From the NCBI GenBank assembly GCA_963704335.1, contig OY969889.1:806001-870000 (forward strand): a DNA stretch of 64,000 nt. Direction: 5' to 3'. This document shows positions 1 to 9,092 of the stretch, piece after piece. Both the position numbers and the translations under genes were made by a program. The notes below the pieces were generated by a model. It had not been told where the DNA came from, did no database searches, and saw only the letters and a program-made list of their open reading frames with translations. How positions within the stretch are numbered: position 1 is the first letter of the stretch; each line of letters starts with the position of its first letter. This DNA is from PALSA-612 sp963704335. GTDB lineage: Bacteria; Actinomycetota; Thermoleophilia; Gaiellales; Gaiellaceae.

Positions 1-274
1 TCCACTCGGGTGCTTTCGAAAGCGGCCGGAGCAGCACGACGCGGGAGTTCGTCGTCGTGCCCGCGCGGTCGTAGAAGTCCTGGCCGAGCACGTCGCTGTC
101 CGAGATCTGCTGCGCGAGCGCGGGCACGCTCCGCTCGAGGTCGTTCAGCCGCGAATCGATGAGCCGGCTCTCGAGCGACGGCGCCACCGCTGCGTACACG
201 AGGCCCAGCGCCGCAGTCACGCAGAGCAGGAGCGCGAGACTGAGTCGCGCACCGACACTGCGGAAAGGGTTCAC
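1..274 (-). CDS. Sensor histidine kinase, N-terminal part (cut by window edge)
   Basis: The reading frame starts at a GTG (274-272) that overlaps the TGA of the upstream response regulator (GTGA), so the two are translationally coupled. The visible 91 residues hold a membrane segment at about residues 8-32 (LSLALLLCVTAALGLVYAAV) followed by an extracytoplasmic stretch beginning with Ser-Leu-Glu-Ser-Arg-Leu. No kinase domain is visible because the gene runs off the window. The call of a membrane-bound sensor kinase rests on this topology and on the partner regulator gene. Confidence 0.7.
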   Translation of the reverse strand, partial: MNPFRSVGARLSLALLLCVTAALGLVYAAVAPSLESRLIDSRLNDLERSVPALAQQISDSDVLGQDFYDRAGTTTNSRVVLLRPLSKAPEW

Positions 275-969
275 GCGTCGCGGAAGCGGTAGCCGACGCC
301 GCGCACCGTCAGGATGAACTGCGGCTCGCTCGGCGTGGGCTCGAGCTTCTCGCGGAGGTGGCGCACGTGCACGTCGATCGTGCGTGGATCGCGATAGGCG
401 GAGTCTCCCCAGAGCGCGACGAGCAACGCCTGCCGGCTGTACACGCGGCCCGGTTTCGACGCCAACGCCGAGAGCAGCTCGAACTCGACGTACGTGAGCT
501 CCACCGGCTCGCCGTTCATCTGCACCGCCCGCCTGGCCGGATCGACGACGAGGCCGTCGATGGAGATCGCCTCCTGTCCGTCCGCGTCGTGCTTCGGCGC
601 AGCGGCACGGCGCAGGGCGGCCTTGACCCGGCTACGAAACTCCCGGATCGAGAACGGCTTCGTGATGTAGTCGTCGGCCCCGAGCTCGAGGCCGAGCACT
701 TTGTCCACCTCGTCGTCTCGAGCCGTGAGCATGATGATGGGTACGTGGCTGACGGCGCGTAGCCGTTTGCAGACCTCGAGCCCGTCGAGCTTCGGCAGCA
801 TGAGATCGAGCACCACGAGGTCGACGGAGTGCTCGTCGAACTGCCGCAGCGCCTCGTCACCGTCGCGCGCCTGCACGACGCGGTAACCGTCGCGCTCGAG
901 GGGGTAAGCCAAGAGCTTCTGGACGGCTTCCTCGTCGTCGACCAGAAGGATGGTTGCAGGGTTCGACAT
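271..969 (-). CDS. OmpR/PhoB-family response regulator
   Basis: This is a 232-residue DNA-binding response regulator. The receiver domain (about 1-120) has the acidic pair Asp11/Asp12, the phospho-acceptor Asp55 (in VVLDLMLPKLDG), Thr82 and Lys104. A winged-helix output domain follows (about 135-230) and ends in RTIDVHVRHLREKL and the typical VRGVGYRF. The frame is open further upstream, but the ATG at 969 places the family start (MSNPATILLVDDE) correctly. It is co-transcribed with the sensor kinase downstream (GTGA overlap). The signal it answers to cannot be told from sequence. Confidence 0.93.
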   Translation of the reverse strand: MSNPATILLVDDEEAVQKLLAYPLERDGYRVVQARDGDEALRQFDEHSVDLVVLDLMLPKLDGLEVCKRLRAVSHVPIIMLTARDDEVDKVLGLELGADDYITKPFSIREFRSRVKAALRRAAAPKHDADGQEAISIDGLVVDPARRAVQMNGEPVELTYVEFELLSALASKPGRVYSRQALLVALWGDSAYRDPRTIDVHVRHLREKLEPTPSEPQFILTVRGVGYRFRDA

Positions 970-990
970 GAGCCGCGGGTAGCCGCGACC

Positions 991-996
991 TACTAT
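991..996 (+). promoter_or_regulatory. Putative -10 box (TACTAT)
   Basis: TACTAT lies 9 nt before an ATT codon at 1006 that opens the plus-strand peptidase-like frame. Read on the other strand the same bases give TATAGT, a good -10 for the regulator starting at 969. The site could therefore serve divergent promoters. No convincing -35 was seen. Confidence 0.35.
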
Positions 997-1005
997 AGCC
1001 GCGCC

Positions 1006-2850
1006 ATTTCCGAGCCCTTCACCTCTCCCAGCGGTACGCGGCGGCCCCGTTCGGGCTCGATCGAGCGGCCGGTCAGCGGCCGCCTCTACCGAGCGTCCTG
1101 GATCGTCGTCGCCCTCCCCCTGCTCGCCGCGGCGTTCACCATCTCCCGCCCGGCGGCGCTGCCACAGGCAGCAGCGGCGCTCGAGCCGACGTTCGACAAT
1201 GCTGCCGCCTACCGGCTCGCACAGGAGCTGGCGATACTCCATCCGGATCGGTCGCCGGGCAGCCCGGCCTCGGCCGGCGCCGCTGCCTGGGTCGCCGGAA
1301 AGCTCAACAGCCTCGGGCTGGCGACACGGGTCGACCGCTTTCCCGTGGACATCGCCGGACGGGGGCGTGTCGACCTGCGGAACGTGACCGCCGTCGTTCC
1401 GGGACGCTCCCGCGACACCATCGTCGTCGTCGCGCACCGCGACTCGACTCGCGGTCATGCGGGGACGAACGACAACGCCTCCGGCACGGCGGCTCTCATC
1501 GAGCTCGCACGCGCCTACTCGGGGATGGGGACAACCGCGGGCGGAGTCAGCCCGAGCCACACCCTGCTCTTCGCCTCGACCGATGCCGGTGCCTACGGGC
1601 TGCTCGGTGCCCGGCGGCTCGCGCAGAGCTCACCGCAGGCAGACCACGCTGTGGCAGTCATCGTCCTCGACTCGATCGCTTCCCGCAAGCCGCCGCGGCT
1701 CGAGATCGCAGGCCAGGGGCCAAGTTCGCCGGCGCCGGGGCTCGTCGCCACTGCCGCCGCACGATTGGACGAGGAGACCGGGCGCCGGCCGGAGACCGCG
1801 GGCACCCTCGCGCAACTCGTCGATCTCGCCTTCCCCTTGAGCCTCACGGAGCAGGAACCGTTCCTCGCGGAGCACATCCCGGCGCTCACAATCACCACGG
1901 AGGGCAGCCGCCCGGACATGGACACACGTCCGGGTCGCCTCGATCCGGTCGTCATCGGCCACGTCGGTCGGGCCGCGGAAGGCCTGCTGGCGTCACTCGA
2001 TGCGAGCCTGGAGCCGGCGCGGGGCACGGGCGCGTACATCTACGTCGGCGGCCGCATCATCCAGGGCTGGGCGATCGCGCTGCTCTACGTCGCGCTGCTC
2101 GTTCCCTTCCTGCTTTGCCTCGCCGACCTCGTGGCACGGCTGCGGCGCTGGCACGTGGCGCTGGTTCCCGCCGTCCGCAGCTACCTCAGGCGGCTCGGCT
2201 TCTGGCTCTTCGCCGGGATCGTGTTCGCGCTCTTCGGGATGGCCGGTGCATGGCCGAGCGGAGACGAGGCGGCGATCAACCCTGCCTCGGAAGCCGCGAG
2301 CCACTGGCCGCGGCTGGCAATCGCGCTCTTCCTGCTGGTCGTCCTCGCCGGTTGGCTCGTCGCCCGCGCGCGGCTCGTGCCCGAGGGGCCGGTCGCGTCG
2401 GAGGACGAAGTGGCCGGCATCGCCGTAGCGCTGTGCGCGCTGGCGATCGTGAGTCTTGTGTTAATCGTCACGAATGTTATGGGACTGCTATTCGTACTCC
2501 CGTCCGCCCATGCCTGGCTGTGGCTCGCGCAGGCACGAAGGCGACGCGCCTTCGTCCGTACGTTCCTCTACGTCATCGGGCTTGCAGGCCCCATCCTCGT
2601 TCTCGGCTCGACGGCGCTGCGGTTCGGCCTCGGCCTCGACGCGCCCTGGTACCTTGCGGAGCTGACCGCGCTCGGCTACGTATCGCCATTCACGCTCCTC
2701 CTGATCCTCGCCTGGACCGCCGTCGCCGCCCAGGTGCTGGCTGTCGCGACCGGCCGCTACGCGCCGTATCCGGCGCCGGCGGACCGCCCCGCTCGCGGCG
2801 CGGTAGGCACCGCCGTCGCCGCTCTCCGTAGCTCGTGGCAACGCTCATGA
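1006..2850 (+). CDS. M28-peptidase-like membrane protein, probably catalytically dead
   Basis: An N-terminal membrane anchor (RASWIVVALPLLAAAF) is followed by an M28 aminopeptidase-like domain with HRD and GTNDNASGTAAL, which match the zinc-ligand motifs, and then by about seven C-terminal membrane segments. The catalytic Glu-Glu that precedes GL.G. in M28 enzymes is Gly-Ala here (DAGAYGLLGARRLA), so peptidase activity is doubtful. The start is unresolved. The only upstream ATG (829) lies inside the antisense regulator gene, and no ATG, GTG or TTG occurs in frame from 969 to beyond the anchor. ATT 1006, 9 nt after a -10 box, is used here; ATC 1060 is an alternative. The sortase gene overlaps its stop. 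Confidence 0.7.
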   Translation: MSEPFTSPSGTRRPRSGSIERPVSGRLYRASWIVVALPLLAAAFTISRPAALPQAAAALEPTFDNAAAYRLAQELAILHPDRSPGSPASAGAAAWVAGKLNSLGLATRVDRFPVDIAGRGRVDLRNVTAVVPGRSRDTIVVVAHRDSTRGHAGTNDNASGTAALIELARAYSGMGTTAGGVSPSHTLLFASTDAGAYGLLGARRLAQSSPQADHAVAVIVLDSIASRKPPRLEIAGQGPSSPAPGLVATAAARLDEETGRRPETAGTLAQLVDLAFPLSLTEQEPFLAEHIPALTITTEGSRPDMDTRPGRLDPVVIGHVGRAAEGLLASLDASLEPARGTGAYIYVGGRIIQGWAIALLYVALLVPFLLCLADLVARLRRWHVALVPAVRSYLRRLGFWLFAGIVFALFGMAGAWPSGDEAAINPASEAASHWPRLAIALFLLVVLAGWLVARARLVPEGPVASEDEVAGIAVALCALAIVSLVLIVTNVMGLLFVLPSAHAWLWLAQARRRRAFVRTFLYVIGLAGPILVLGSTALRFGLGLDAPWYLAELTALGYVSPFTLLLILAWTAVAAQVLAVATGRYAPYPAPADRPARGAVGTAVAALRSSWQRS

Positions 2851-3554
2851 GGCGGCTCATCCGCCTAGCCGGCACGGCGCTGGCCGCGGCTGGGCTGCTC
2901 GCCGCCGCCTGGGCCTTCACGGTCTGGCAGTGGCAGGACCCGTTCACGGCGCTCTACACGTCCCACCAGCAGCAGAGCCTGGAGAGCGCGTACCACCGCT
3001 CGGAGGCTGCTTATGTGCCACCGGTTCGCGTGGAGCCGTCGGTGCCGGTGCCGATCCAGAAGCGGCGCATCCAACAGGCGGCTGCGCGCTACCGGATGCA
3101 GCTAGAGCGAGGCGACGCAGTCGGCAGGCTGCATGTCCCTCGGCTCGGCCTGGATGCAATCGTCGTCGAGGGCACCGACAGCGCGACGCTGACCAAAGGC
3201 CCCGGTCGATTCACGAAGTCGTACGTACCCGGCGAGGGGGAGCTGATCTACATCGCAGGCCACAGGACGACGTACGGTGCGCCGCTCGCGCACATCGACA
3301 GGCTGCGCCAGGGTGACGAGGTTCGGCTCGAGGTTCCGTACGGCACGTTCGTCTACCGCGTCTCCAGCCATGTCATCGTGCCCGCCAACGACGTGGCGCG
3401 CCTGCAGTCGTCCGGGCGCGAGGAGATCGCCCTTCAGGCCTGCCACCCGAGGTTCTTCGCCAGCGAGCGCTACATCGTGTACGCGCGACCGGTCAGCGTG
3501 AAGCCGCGCGGCAGCGAGGTCTACGCGGTTGGCCGCGGCGAAGCGATCTCATAG
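2847..3554 (+). CDS. Class E sortase
   Basis: A 235-residue membrane-anchored transpeptidase. The N-terminal segment (about residues 8-30) is a signal anchor. The sortase fold shows the catalytic His in YIAGHRTTYG, the nucleophile Cys199 in LQACHPRF and Arg208 in SERYIVYARP. Sortases of this class join LPXTG-like or LAXTG-like surface proteins to peptidoglycan. ATG 2847 overlaps the TGA of the preceding gene (ATGA); an in-frame GTG at 2835 is an alternative start. The 3' end overlaps the convergent moeA by 6 nt. No obvious substrate protein is encoded next to it. Confidence 0.88.
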   Translation: MRRLIRLAGTALAAAGLLAAAWAFTVWQWQDPFTALYTSHQQQSLESAYHRSEAAYVPPVRVEPSVPVPIQKRRIQQAAARYRMQLERGDAVGRLHVPRLGLDAIVVEGTDSATLTKGPGRFTKSYVPGEGELIYIAGHRTTYGAPLAHIDRLRQGDEVRLEVPYGTFVYRVSSHVIVPANDVARLQSSGREEIALQACHPRFFASERYIVYARPVSVKPRGSEVYAVGRGEAIS

Positions 3555-4736
3555 GCGGAGGTACTCGACGCGCGATCCTGCGGGGCACAGGCCCTCGCCG
3601 CGCCGGGCAAGCGCGAGCGCATTCGCACCTGCGGCGCGGGCGATCATGTGGCTGTCCTGACCGGACACGGGAGCCAGCTCGACGCCGTTTGTCGTGGAGG
3701 TGGCCACCGCCCTCAAGAACACGTCGCGATGCGGGTCACGCCGTACAGGGCCGGCGAGACGTCCCCATTCCAGGCGAGGCCCCGGATCGGAGGCGCCCTG
3801 CAGCGCAGCTACCGCCGGAAGTACGAACAGCGCACAGGCCACGAGTGACGAGACGGGATTGCCCGGCAGGCCGAAGACGAGTGTGTCTCCACGGACGCCA
3901 AACGAGACCGGCTTGCCAGGCTTGACGGCGACTCCCCAGAACAGCTCCTCCACTCCGAGCTCCTCCTCCACGCGCCGGACGAGGTCATGCGGGCCTACGG
4001 AGACTCCGCCCGACGTTACGAGCACGTCGAGCTCCAGGCCCTGCTCGATTGCCTGACGGTGTGCCTCGTCGTCATCCGCGACCGAGACGGCCGGGCCGAC
4101 CTCGGCTCCGGCTGCAGCCAGCTGCGTCACGAGCATGGCGCCGTTCGACTCGTAGATCTGGCCCGGGCCCAGCGTCGATCCCGGCTCACGAAGCTCGGAG
4201 CCCGTCGTCACGACCGCGACGCGGGGACGGCGTGAGCACGACACCTCACTCACGCCGGCTGCGGCAAGGGCCCCGACCTGAGCAGGCCCTATCCGAGTGC
4301 CGGCAGGCACGATCTCGCTCCCTTCGACGATGTCGCCTCCACGCGGCCTGACGTTGGCGCCCGTCTGTGCGGCGGCAGGGACCGTGAGCGTGCCGTCCCG
4401 CTCTTCGACGTGCTCGATGGGCACAACCGCATCCGCTCCTTCGGGAACGGCTCCGCCCGTGGCGATTGCCATCGCTGTGCCGGGCTGGAGCGGGCCCGGC
4501 GCCGGGGTGCCGGCGGCGATGCGGAAGTCCACGGGGAAGGAGCCGGGGGTCTCCTCGGCTCGTACCGCGTAGCCGTCCATGGCCGAAGCTGCAAACGGCG
4601 GCAGGTCCACGGCAGCCTGTGCGGCCTCCGCGAGCACGCGGCCGGCGGCATCAGGGAGCGACACCCGCTCGGCGGGCAGCGGCCTGGCGCGGGCGAGCAC
4701 CGCTGCGATCGCTTCCTCGAGGGAGACGAGGCTCAT
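3549..4736 (-). CDS. moeA: Molybdopterin molybdenumtransferase MoeA
   Basis: A 395-residue protein of the size expected for MoeA, which inserts molybdate into adenylylated molybdopterin in the last step of Moco synthesis. Visible family motifs are DLPPFAASAMDGYAVRA near the N-terminus, IATGGAVPEGADAVVPIE, VTSGGVSVGPHD and VFGLPGNPVSS. The MoCF-like domain is central and the beta-barrel domain IV is at the C-terminus. ATG 4736 (MSLVSLEEAI) fits the family, whereas the longer open frame upstream is proline- and arginine-rich noise. No other Moco gene is in the window. Confidence 0.93.
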   Translation of the reverse strand: MSLVSLEEAIAAVLARARPLPAERVSLPDAAGRVLAEAAQAAVDLPPFAASAMDGYAVRAEETPGSFPVDFRIAAGTPAPGPLQPGTAMAIATGGAVPEGADAVVPIEHVEERDGTLTVPAAAQTGANVRPRGGDIVEGSEIVPAGTRIGPAQVGALAAAGVSEVSCSRRPRVAVVTTGSELREPGSTLGPGQIYESNGAMLVTQLAAAGAEVGPAVSVADDDEAHRQAIEQGLELDVLVTSGGVSVGPHDLVRRVEEELGVEELFWGVAVKPGKPVSFGVRGDTLVFGLPGNPVSSLVACALFVLPAVAALQGASDPGPRLEWGRLAGPVRRDPHRDVFLRAVATSTTNGVELAPVSGQDSHMIARAAGANALALARRGEGLCPAGSRVEYLRL

Positions 4737-4842
4737 CGTGTGGGAGGGTCTGGGGGAACGGTGCTCGTCGCCGGGGCGCGCTGGAGGTTGTGATGCAAGG
4801 ACGCAGGGAGCCCGCGTACTGGCCAAGTACGTGGGCGACCGA

Positions 4843-4863
4843 GGACGCCGCAGCGCGGCGTCC
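4843..4863 (-). terminator. Perfect hairpin, possible terminator
   Basis: GGACGCCGC, a 3-nt loop (AGC) and GCGGCGTCC form a perfect 9-bp stem in the gap between moeA and the glycosyltransferase-like gene. There is no T-run, so it may be a factor-independent hairpin of high-GC type or only an mRNA-end stabiliser. Reading on the minus strand, it lies about 20 nt after the stop of the gene ending at 4885. Confidence 0.4.
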
Positions 4864-4884
4864 AGCGTGATTCCGGCGGCACAG

Positions 4885-6108
4885 TCACTGTTTCGTCAGA
4901 CCCTCCCTTGACACGCTACCCCGACGCAGGAGCACCGACAGCAACACGCCGTAACAGGCGGCGAGCGTGACGTTGCGCATGAGCACCAGCCACACGGCGC
5001 TCTCGACCTCGAAGAGACGGTCGTAGTGATGGAACCACAGCTGCGCCATCAGAAACGCCGCGCCGGCGAGGGTGGCTGCTGCGACGCCCGGTGCGCCGGC
5101 GGCGAGCGGTACGAGAAAGAGGAGCCATTCGGCGTACTGCGGCGACAACACCTTCCCGAAGGCGAGGACCGCCGCCACGCCGGCGGCAAAGGACACGGCC
5201 AGCCGCGAAGGGTCGGCTGGGCCCCGCGCGAAGGCAAGCCAGACCGCGGCGACCGCCACGAAGACCAGCACCGAGCTCGCTGTGGCGAACGCGTCTGCCG
5301 TAGGGCCGACGACGTCGCGCGACTTCGCGGCAGTCGAACCAGATCCAACCGTGGCGTCGTAGAGCGAGAGCCGATCGGCGACCAGGAGCACCGATGCGCC
5401 GAGGCTCTCCACGTGGAGGCCGCGCTCGAGCTGGGAGCGGAAGCCTGCCCAGACGCCGTCCGCCGAGGCTGCGAGGAACGGCGCCACCGTGACTGCCGCA
5501 GCAAGGACAAACGCGCCCAGGCACCAGGCAACGCGTCGCCAGCCCCAGCGAGCAGCCACGTACAGAGCCGCGGGCACGAGCAGCACGAGTGCGTACACCT
5601 TCGCGGCGAACGCGAGTCCGAGGCATGCGAAGCCAGCGACGGCGAAGCCGAGCACGAGCGCGAGCAGTGCCGCCACCGTCAGTGCCGCCGGCCACGCGTC
5701 GTAGGAGTTCAGCCAAACGCTGCCCAGGAGCAGCGGGCTGATCGCGACGAAGCCGAGCCCGAGCGCCAGCCGCAGCCGCCCGGCGCCGAGCGCGACCAGC
5801 AGGCGGGCCACACACCACAGGCCACCAAGAGCGACAACCGCCATCAGGATCTTGAAGACGGTCCGGTAGTGGTCGTCCGTCACGAGCGCCGGCGGCACGA
5901 GCACCACGAAGGCACCCGGCGGGTACTCGACGAACACGTCTCGGTAGGGGAGCCTGCCGTCGAGCAGTCCCTCGGCGTAGGTGCCGTAGAGGTCGACGTC
6001 CACGTATCCCCGCTCACGGCCGAGGCCACCCGTCGGCACGGCCGAGCAGACGAGGAAGACCGGTGCGGCCAGGAGCCACGCGCGCAGCGCGGCAGCGCGG
6101 TCCGACAT
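4885..6108 (-). CDS. Polytopic membrane glycosyltransferase-like protein (GT87/DUF2029 type)
   Basis: This 407-residue protein has about ten hydrophobic segments. After the first one it carries DLYGTYAEGLLDGRLPYRDV followed by FVEYPPGAF, the sequence style of DUF2029/GT87 polyprenol-phosphate-mannose-dependent transferases. Its start codon directly abuts the stop of the penicillin-binding protein gene, so the two are co-transcribed, which points to a role in building a cell-envelope glycan. The actual donor and acceptor cannot be inferred. Confidence 0.75.
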   Translation of the reverse strand: MSDRAAALRAWLLAAPVFLVCSAVPTGGLGRERGYVDVDLYGTYAEGLLDGRLPYRDVFVEYPPGAFVVLVPPALVTDDHYRTVFKILMAVVALGGLWCVARLLVALGAGRLRLALGLGFVAISPLLLGSVWLNSYDAWPAALTVAALLALVLGFAVAGFACLGLAFAAKVYALVLLVPAALYVAARWGWRRVAWCLGAFVLAAAVTVAPFLAASADGVWAGFRSQLERGLHVESLGASVLLVADRLSLYDATVGSGSTAAKSRDVVGPTADAFATASSVLVFVAVAAVWLAFARGPADPSRLAVSFAAGVAAVLAFGKVLSPQYAEWLLFLVPLAAGAPGVAAATLAGAAFLMAQLWFHHYDRLFEVESAVWLVLMRNVTLAACYGVLLSVLLRRGSVSREGLTKQ

Positions 6109-8196
6109 CTACTCCGGACTGGCCGGGGGCGGGGGTGGTGGAGGGGGCGGAGGAGCGGGCGGCTGTTTCTCGGGCTTGGTCTCCTCAGTCGTCTCGGGTG
6201 CCGCGTACGGGTCGTACGACAGGACGTCGTCGCTGCGCTCCCACGGCTCCCATGCCGGCAGCTCGCTCGGCTCCTCCCACTCCAGCGGAGGAGAAGACCA
6301 GAGAGCGCGCTGCATGTACCGCCGCCAGATGTCAGCCGGGAAGCTGCCGCCGGAGACCGAGATGCCGTGGACCGACTCCATGGGGATCTCCCCCTGCGGA
6401 TAGCCGACCCAGACGACGGTCGTCAGGTCCGGTGTGAATCCGGCGAACCAGGCGTCCGCGTGATCGTCGGTCGTCCCGGTCTTGCCCGCCGCATCCCGGA
6501 CGAGGGCCGCCCCGGTGCCGGTGCCGTACCGCATGTTGTCCTCGAGGATCTTCGTGACCACGTAGGCCTCGCCTTCGGACATCACGCGGCGTCGCTGCGG
6601 CTTGCCCCAGCCTGCCTCGGTGTCCTCGCGGCCGTCGCGGAGAATGACCTTGCGGATCGCCATCGGTCGCGAGTACATGCCGCGCCCGGCGATCGTCGCG
6701 TAGCCGGAAGCGAGGTCGAGCGGAGAGATCGCGATGGCGCCGAGCCCGAGCGACGGTACGGCCAGCAGCGGCGTCCTCACCCCCATGCGCCTGGCGGTGG
6801 CAGCCACGTTCTCGGGGCCGACGTCAACCGTCAGCTGCGCAAACACCGAGTTGTCCGAGCGAATGGTCGCACTCTCGATCGACGACCAGCCGGAGTAGGA
6901 GTGGTCGTACGTCGACACCTCCCACGCCGGGACGTTCGGGTCCGGCTGGTAGTAGAACGGCGCCGAGACGTAGTACGTCGACGAGGGGTCGATCTTCCTC
7001 ATCACGGCGGTCGCCAGCACGAAGGTCTTGAACGTCGAGCCGGCCTGCCGCCGCGCCTGCGCAACGAGGTTGAACTGGTTGTCCTTGCGCCCGGGGGTCA
7101 CCGACGTCATCGCGCGAATAGCGCCGTTGGCGGGGTTGATGGAGACGACGGCGGACGCCGGGTCGCCGGTTTGGTTGAGCGTCTCCCTGATGGAGACCTC
7201 TGCGGCGCGCTGGAAGCGCGGGTTGATGGTCGTATAGACCTTCAACCCTCCCGAGCGGACGGTGTTCGACCCGTAATGGTCGATCAGCTCGTCGCGGACA
7301 TAGCCGAAGAAGTACGGCTCGCGGATCGTCGAGTAGAGCTCGCCCGGACGTAAACGGAGATCGGAGCTGCGGATGGCCCAGCGGAACTGCTTGGGCGTGA
7401 TATCTCCATTGTCGAGCATCGACCTAAGCACCGTGTTCCGACGCGCGAGCGCGACGTCGGGCACGACGAACGGGTCGTAGGCCGATGGCGCCTGCGGGAG
7501 TCCGGCCAGCAGCGCGGCCTCGCGCAGGTTCAGGTCTTTCGCGTGCTTCGAGAAGTACGTCTGCGAGGCGGCCTCGATGCCGTAGGAGCGGTTCCCGAAG
7601 TAGACGGCGTTGAGCCACGAGCGCAGAATCCGCTGCTTCGACCACTTACGGTTGAGTTGAATGGCGAGGCAGGCCTCGCGCAGCTTGCGTCCCACGGTCC
7701 GCTCCCGCGAGATGTAGAGGTTCCGTACGAGCTGCTGGGTAAGCGTCGATCCGCCTTCGACGACCTCGCCCTCGGAGAGGTCGCGCCAGAGGGCGCGTGC
7801 GATCCCCTCGTAGTCGACGCCGCCGTGGCGATAGAAGCGCCGGTCCTCGACCGCAACCGTCGCTCGGCGCATCCAGGGGCTGATCTCGGTGAGCGTGACC
7901 GGCTGCCGGTTGCGCTCGGCGGGGATCGATCCCAGCGACGACCCGTCGGCCGCATAGACAAAGCTGTTCTGGCCGATCTGTACCGGCCGCAGCACATCGA
8001 GGTCACAGTGCGTCCTCGCGAGGCTGACGGCGGTGACCGCCCCGGCGGCAACCGCGCCGGCCGCCAGGACAAGCAGCGCTCCGAGCACAACGACGACACG
8101 GCGCGAGCCACGCTTCTTCGATGAACGGCGCACGCGACGGCGATGGATCGCCCTCGCGAGATCGTCGGAACGCTGTTTACGGGAGGACGGCGACAC
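6109..8196 (-). CDS. Class A penicillin-binding protein (glycosyltransferase/transpeptidase)
   Basis: A 695-residue bifunctional peptidoglycan synthase. A basic cytoplasmic N-terminus and one membrane segment (about residues 33-58) precede the GT51 domain, seen in TVAVEDRRFYRHGGVDYEGI, EGGSTLTQQLVRNLY and RKLREACLAIQLNRKWSK. The transpeptidase domain has the nucleophile motif STFK, then SDN and KTGT (AGKTGTTDDHADAWFAG). The protein ends in a run of about ten prolines. The start is GTG at 8196. It heads a two-gene unit with the membrane glycosyltransferase-like gene. Confidence 0.95.
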   Translation of the reverse strand: MSPSSRKQRSDDLARAIHRRRVRRSSKKRGSRRVVVVLGALLVLAAGAVAAGAVTAVSLARTHCDLDVLRPVQIGQNSFVYAADGSSLGSIPAERNRQPVTLTEISPWMRRATVAVEDRRFYRHGGVDYEGIARALWRDLSEGEVVEGGSTLTQQLVRNLYISRERTVGRKLREACLAIQLNRKWSKQRILRSWLNAVYFGNRSYGIEAASQTYFSKHAKDLNLREAALLAGLPQAPSAYDPFVVPDVALARRNTVLRSMLDNGDITPKQFRWAIRSSDLRLRPGELYSTIREPYFFGYVRDELIDHYGSNTVRSGGLKVYTTINPRFQRAAEVSIRETLNQTGDPASAVVSINPANGAIRAMTSVTPGRKDNQFNLVAQARRQAGSTFKTFVLATAVMRKIDPSSTYYVSAPFYYQPDPNVPAWEVSTYDHSYSGWSSIESATIRSDNSVFAQLTVDVGPENVAATARRMGVRTPLLAVPSLGLGAIAISPLDLASGYATIAGRGMYSRPMAIRKVILRDGREDTEAGWGKPQRRRVMSEGEAYVVTKILEDNMRYGTGTGAALVRDAAGKTGTTDDHADAWFAGFTPDLTTVVWVGYPQGEIPMESVHGISVSGGSFPADIWRRYMQRALWSSPPLEWEEPSELPAWEPWERSDDVLSYDPYAAPETTEETKPEKQPPAPPPPPPPPPPASPE

Positions 8197-8239
8197 GGCA
8201 CCTCCGAGTTCGTGACCTGGAATGGTAGACCTCCGCGAC

Positions 8240-8245
8240 TAGAGT
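8240..8245 (+). promoter_or_regulatory. Putative -10 box (TAGAGT)
   Basis: TAGAGT lies 7 nt before GTG 8253, the spacing expected if transcription begins at the start codon. The same hexamer recurs before the genes at 40178 and 59892. This favours GTG 8253 over TTG 8247 as the start of the next gene. Confidence 0.4.
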
Positions 8246-8252
8246 CTTGCGC

Positions 8253-9092
8253 GTGCCTCGCGGCCTGCCCGTCGTCGGAGTCCTTGCCTGCGTCTTGCTC
8301 GCCACCGCCTGCGGCGAGCGCGCTGAGCCCGTCGGTGCCCCGATCGAGCTCTATCCGCTGACCGTCACGACCCAGGACCGGTCCTTGACGATTCCTGCAC
8401 CGGCGAAGCGCATAGTCGTCCTCGACGGAGGAGCGGAGGGAATTCTCGAAGCAATTGGCGCCGGTGACCGCGTGATCGGCTCGAGCGTAGACGCCGCCGA
8501 CCTGCCCGGCCTTCGGCCCGATCTGGTCGTGGCGCCTTCGGACACGGACGAGAAGACGCTGTCGCAGGCGGACTCCGCGGGTGCACCTGTGTACGTAACG
8601 CCCGACCGATCGGTCACGGAGATCGAGCGTGCGATCACCCAGCTGGGGCTGATCGTCGCCGAGCCGTCTGCGGCCCGCCGGCGCGTGCGAGACATCGAGC
8701 GGCACCGGCAGCGCGTAAACCGGCTCTTGCGCAGAGCCCGGCCGGCGACGGTGTTCATCGACCGTGGCGATTTCACGAGTGCGTCGGACAGCTCGCTGAT
8801 CGGCGACCTGATTCGCGAAGCACACGGCCGCAACGTGGCCGGCGACGTTCCCGACGGGCTCAACCTCACCGTAAGACAGCTGCTCGCCCGCGATCCGGAG
8901 GTGTACGTGACGGTCGCCGGGGCCGGGGCGACGTTGAAGCAGCTACGCAGAGGGCTGCGCACGAAGAAGCTGCAGGCGGTGCGAAAGGGCCGCGTCGTGA
9001 CGATCGACGAACGACTGCTGATGCCGGGGCCGAGCATCGGCGTCGGTATCGACGCCTTGGCTCGAGCGCTCCATCCGGATGCGATTCGCTGA
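8253..9092 (+). CDS. Lipoprotein, metal-chelate/cobalamin-type ABC substrate-binding protein
   Basis: About 279 residues. A hydrophobic leader ends in a lipobox-like LLATAC. The body begins with the class III binding-protein signature (LTIPAPAKRIVVLDGGAEGI) and continues with DLVVAPSD and PSIGVGIDALARAL at the end, as in FhuD/BtuF-like proteins for siderophores, haem or B12. No permease or ATPase gene lies beside it, so the ligand is unknown. TTG 8247 is an alternative start. The 3' end overlaps the HAD gene by 14 nt. Confidence 0.8.
   Translation: MPRGLPVVGVLACVLLATACGERAEPVGAPIELYPLTVTTQDRSLTIPAPAKRIVVLDGGAEGILEAIGAGDRVIGSSVDAADLPGLRPDLVVAPSDTDEKTLSQADSAGAPVYVTPDRSVTEIERAITQLGLIVAEPSAARRRVRDIERHRQRVNRLLRRARPATVFIDRGDFTSASDSSLIGDLIREAHGRNVAGDVPDGLNLTVRQLLARDPEVYVTVAGAGATLKQLRRGLRTKKLQAVRKGRVVTIDERLLMPGPSIGVGIDALARALHPDAIR

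Noticed and set aside
829..1005. ATG 829 as the start of the M28-like gene
   Set aside because: It would place 141 nt inside the antisense response-regulator gene and add a non-family N-terminus. No better canonical start exists, so the true start remains unresolved.
6118..6165. Proline-rich low-complexity tail of the PBP as a possible repeat element
   Set aside because: It is an in-frame poly-Pro coding tract, common at the C-terminus of actinobacterial class A PBPs.
5026..7353. 775-codon plus-strand open frame
   Set aside because: It runs antisense to the membrane glycosyltransferase-like and PBP genes, is highly Arg/His/Gly-rich, and has no domain. It is a GC-rich shadow frame.
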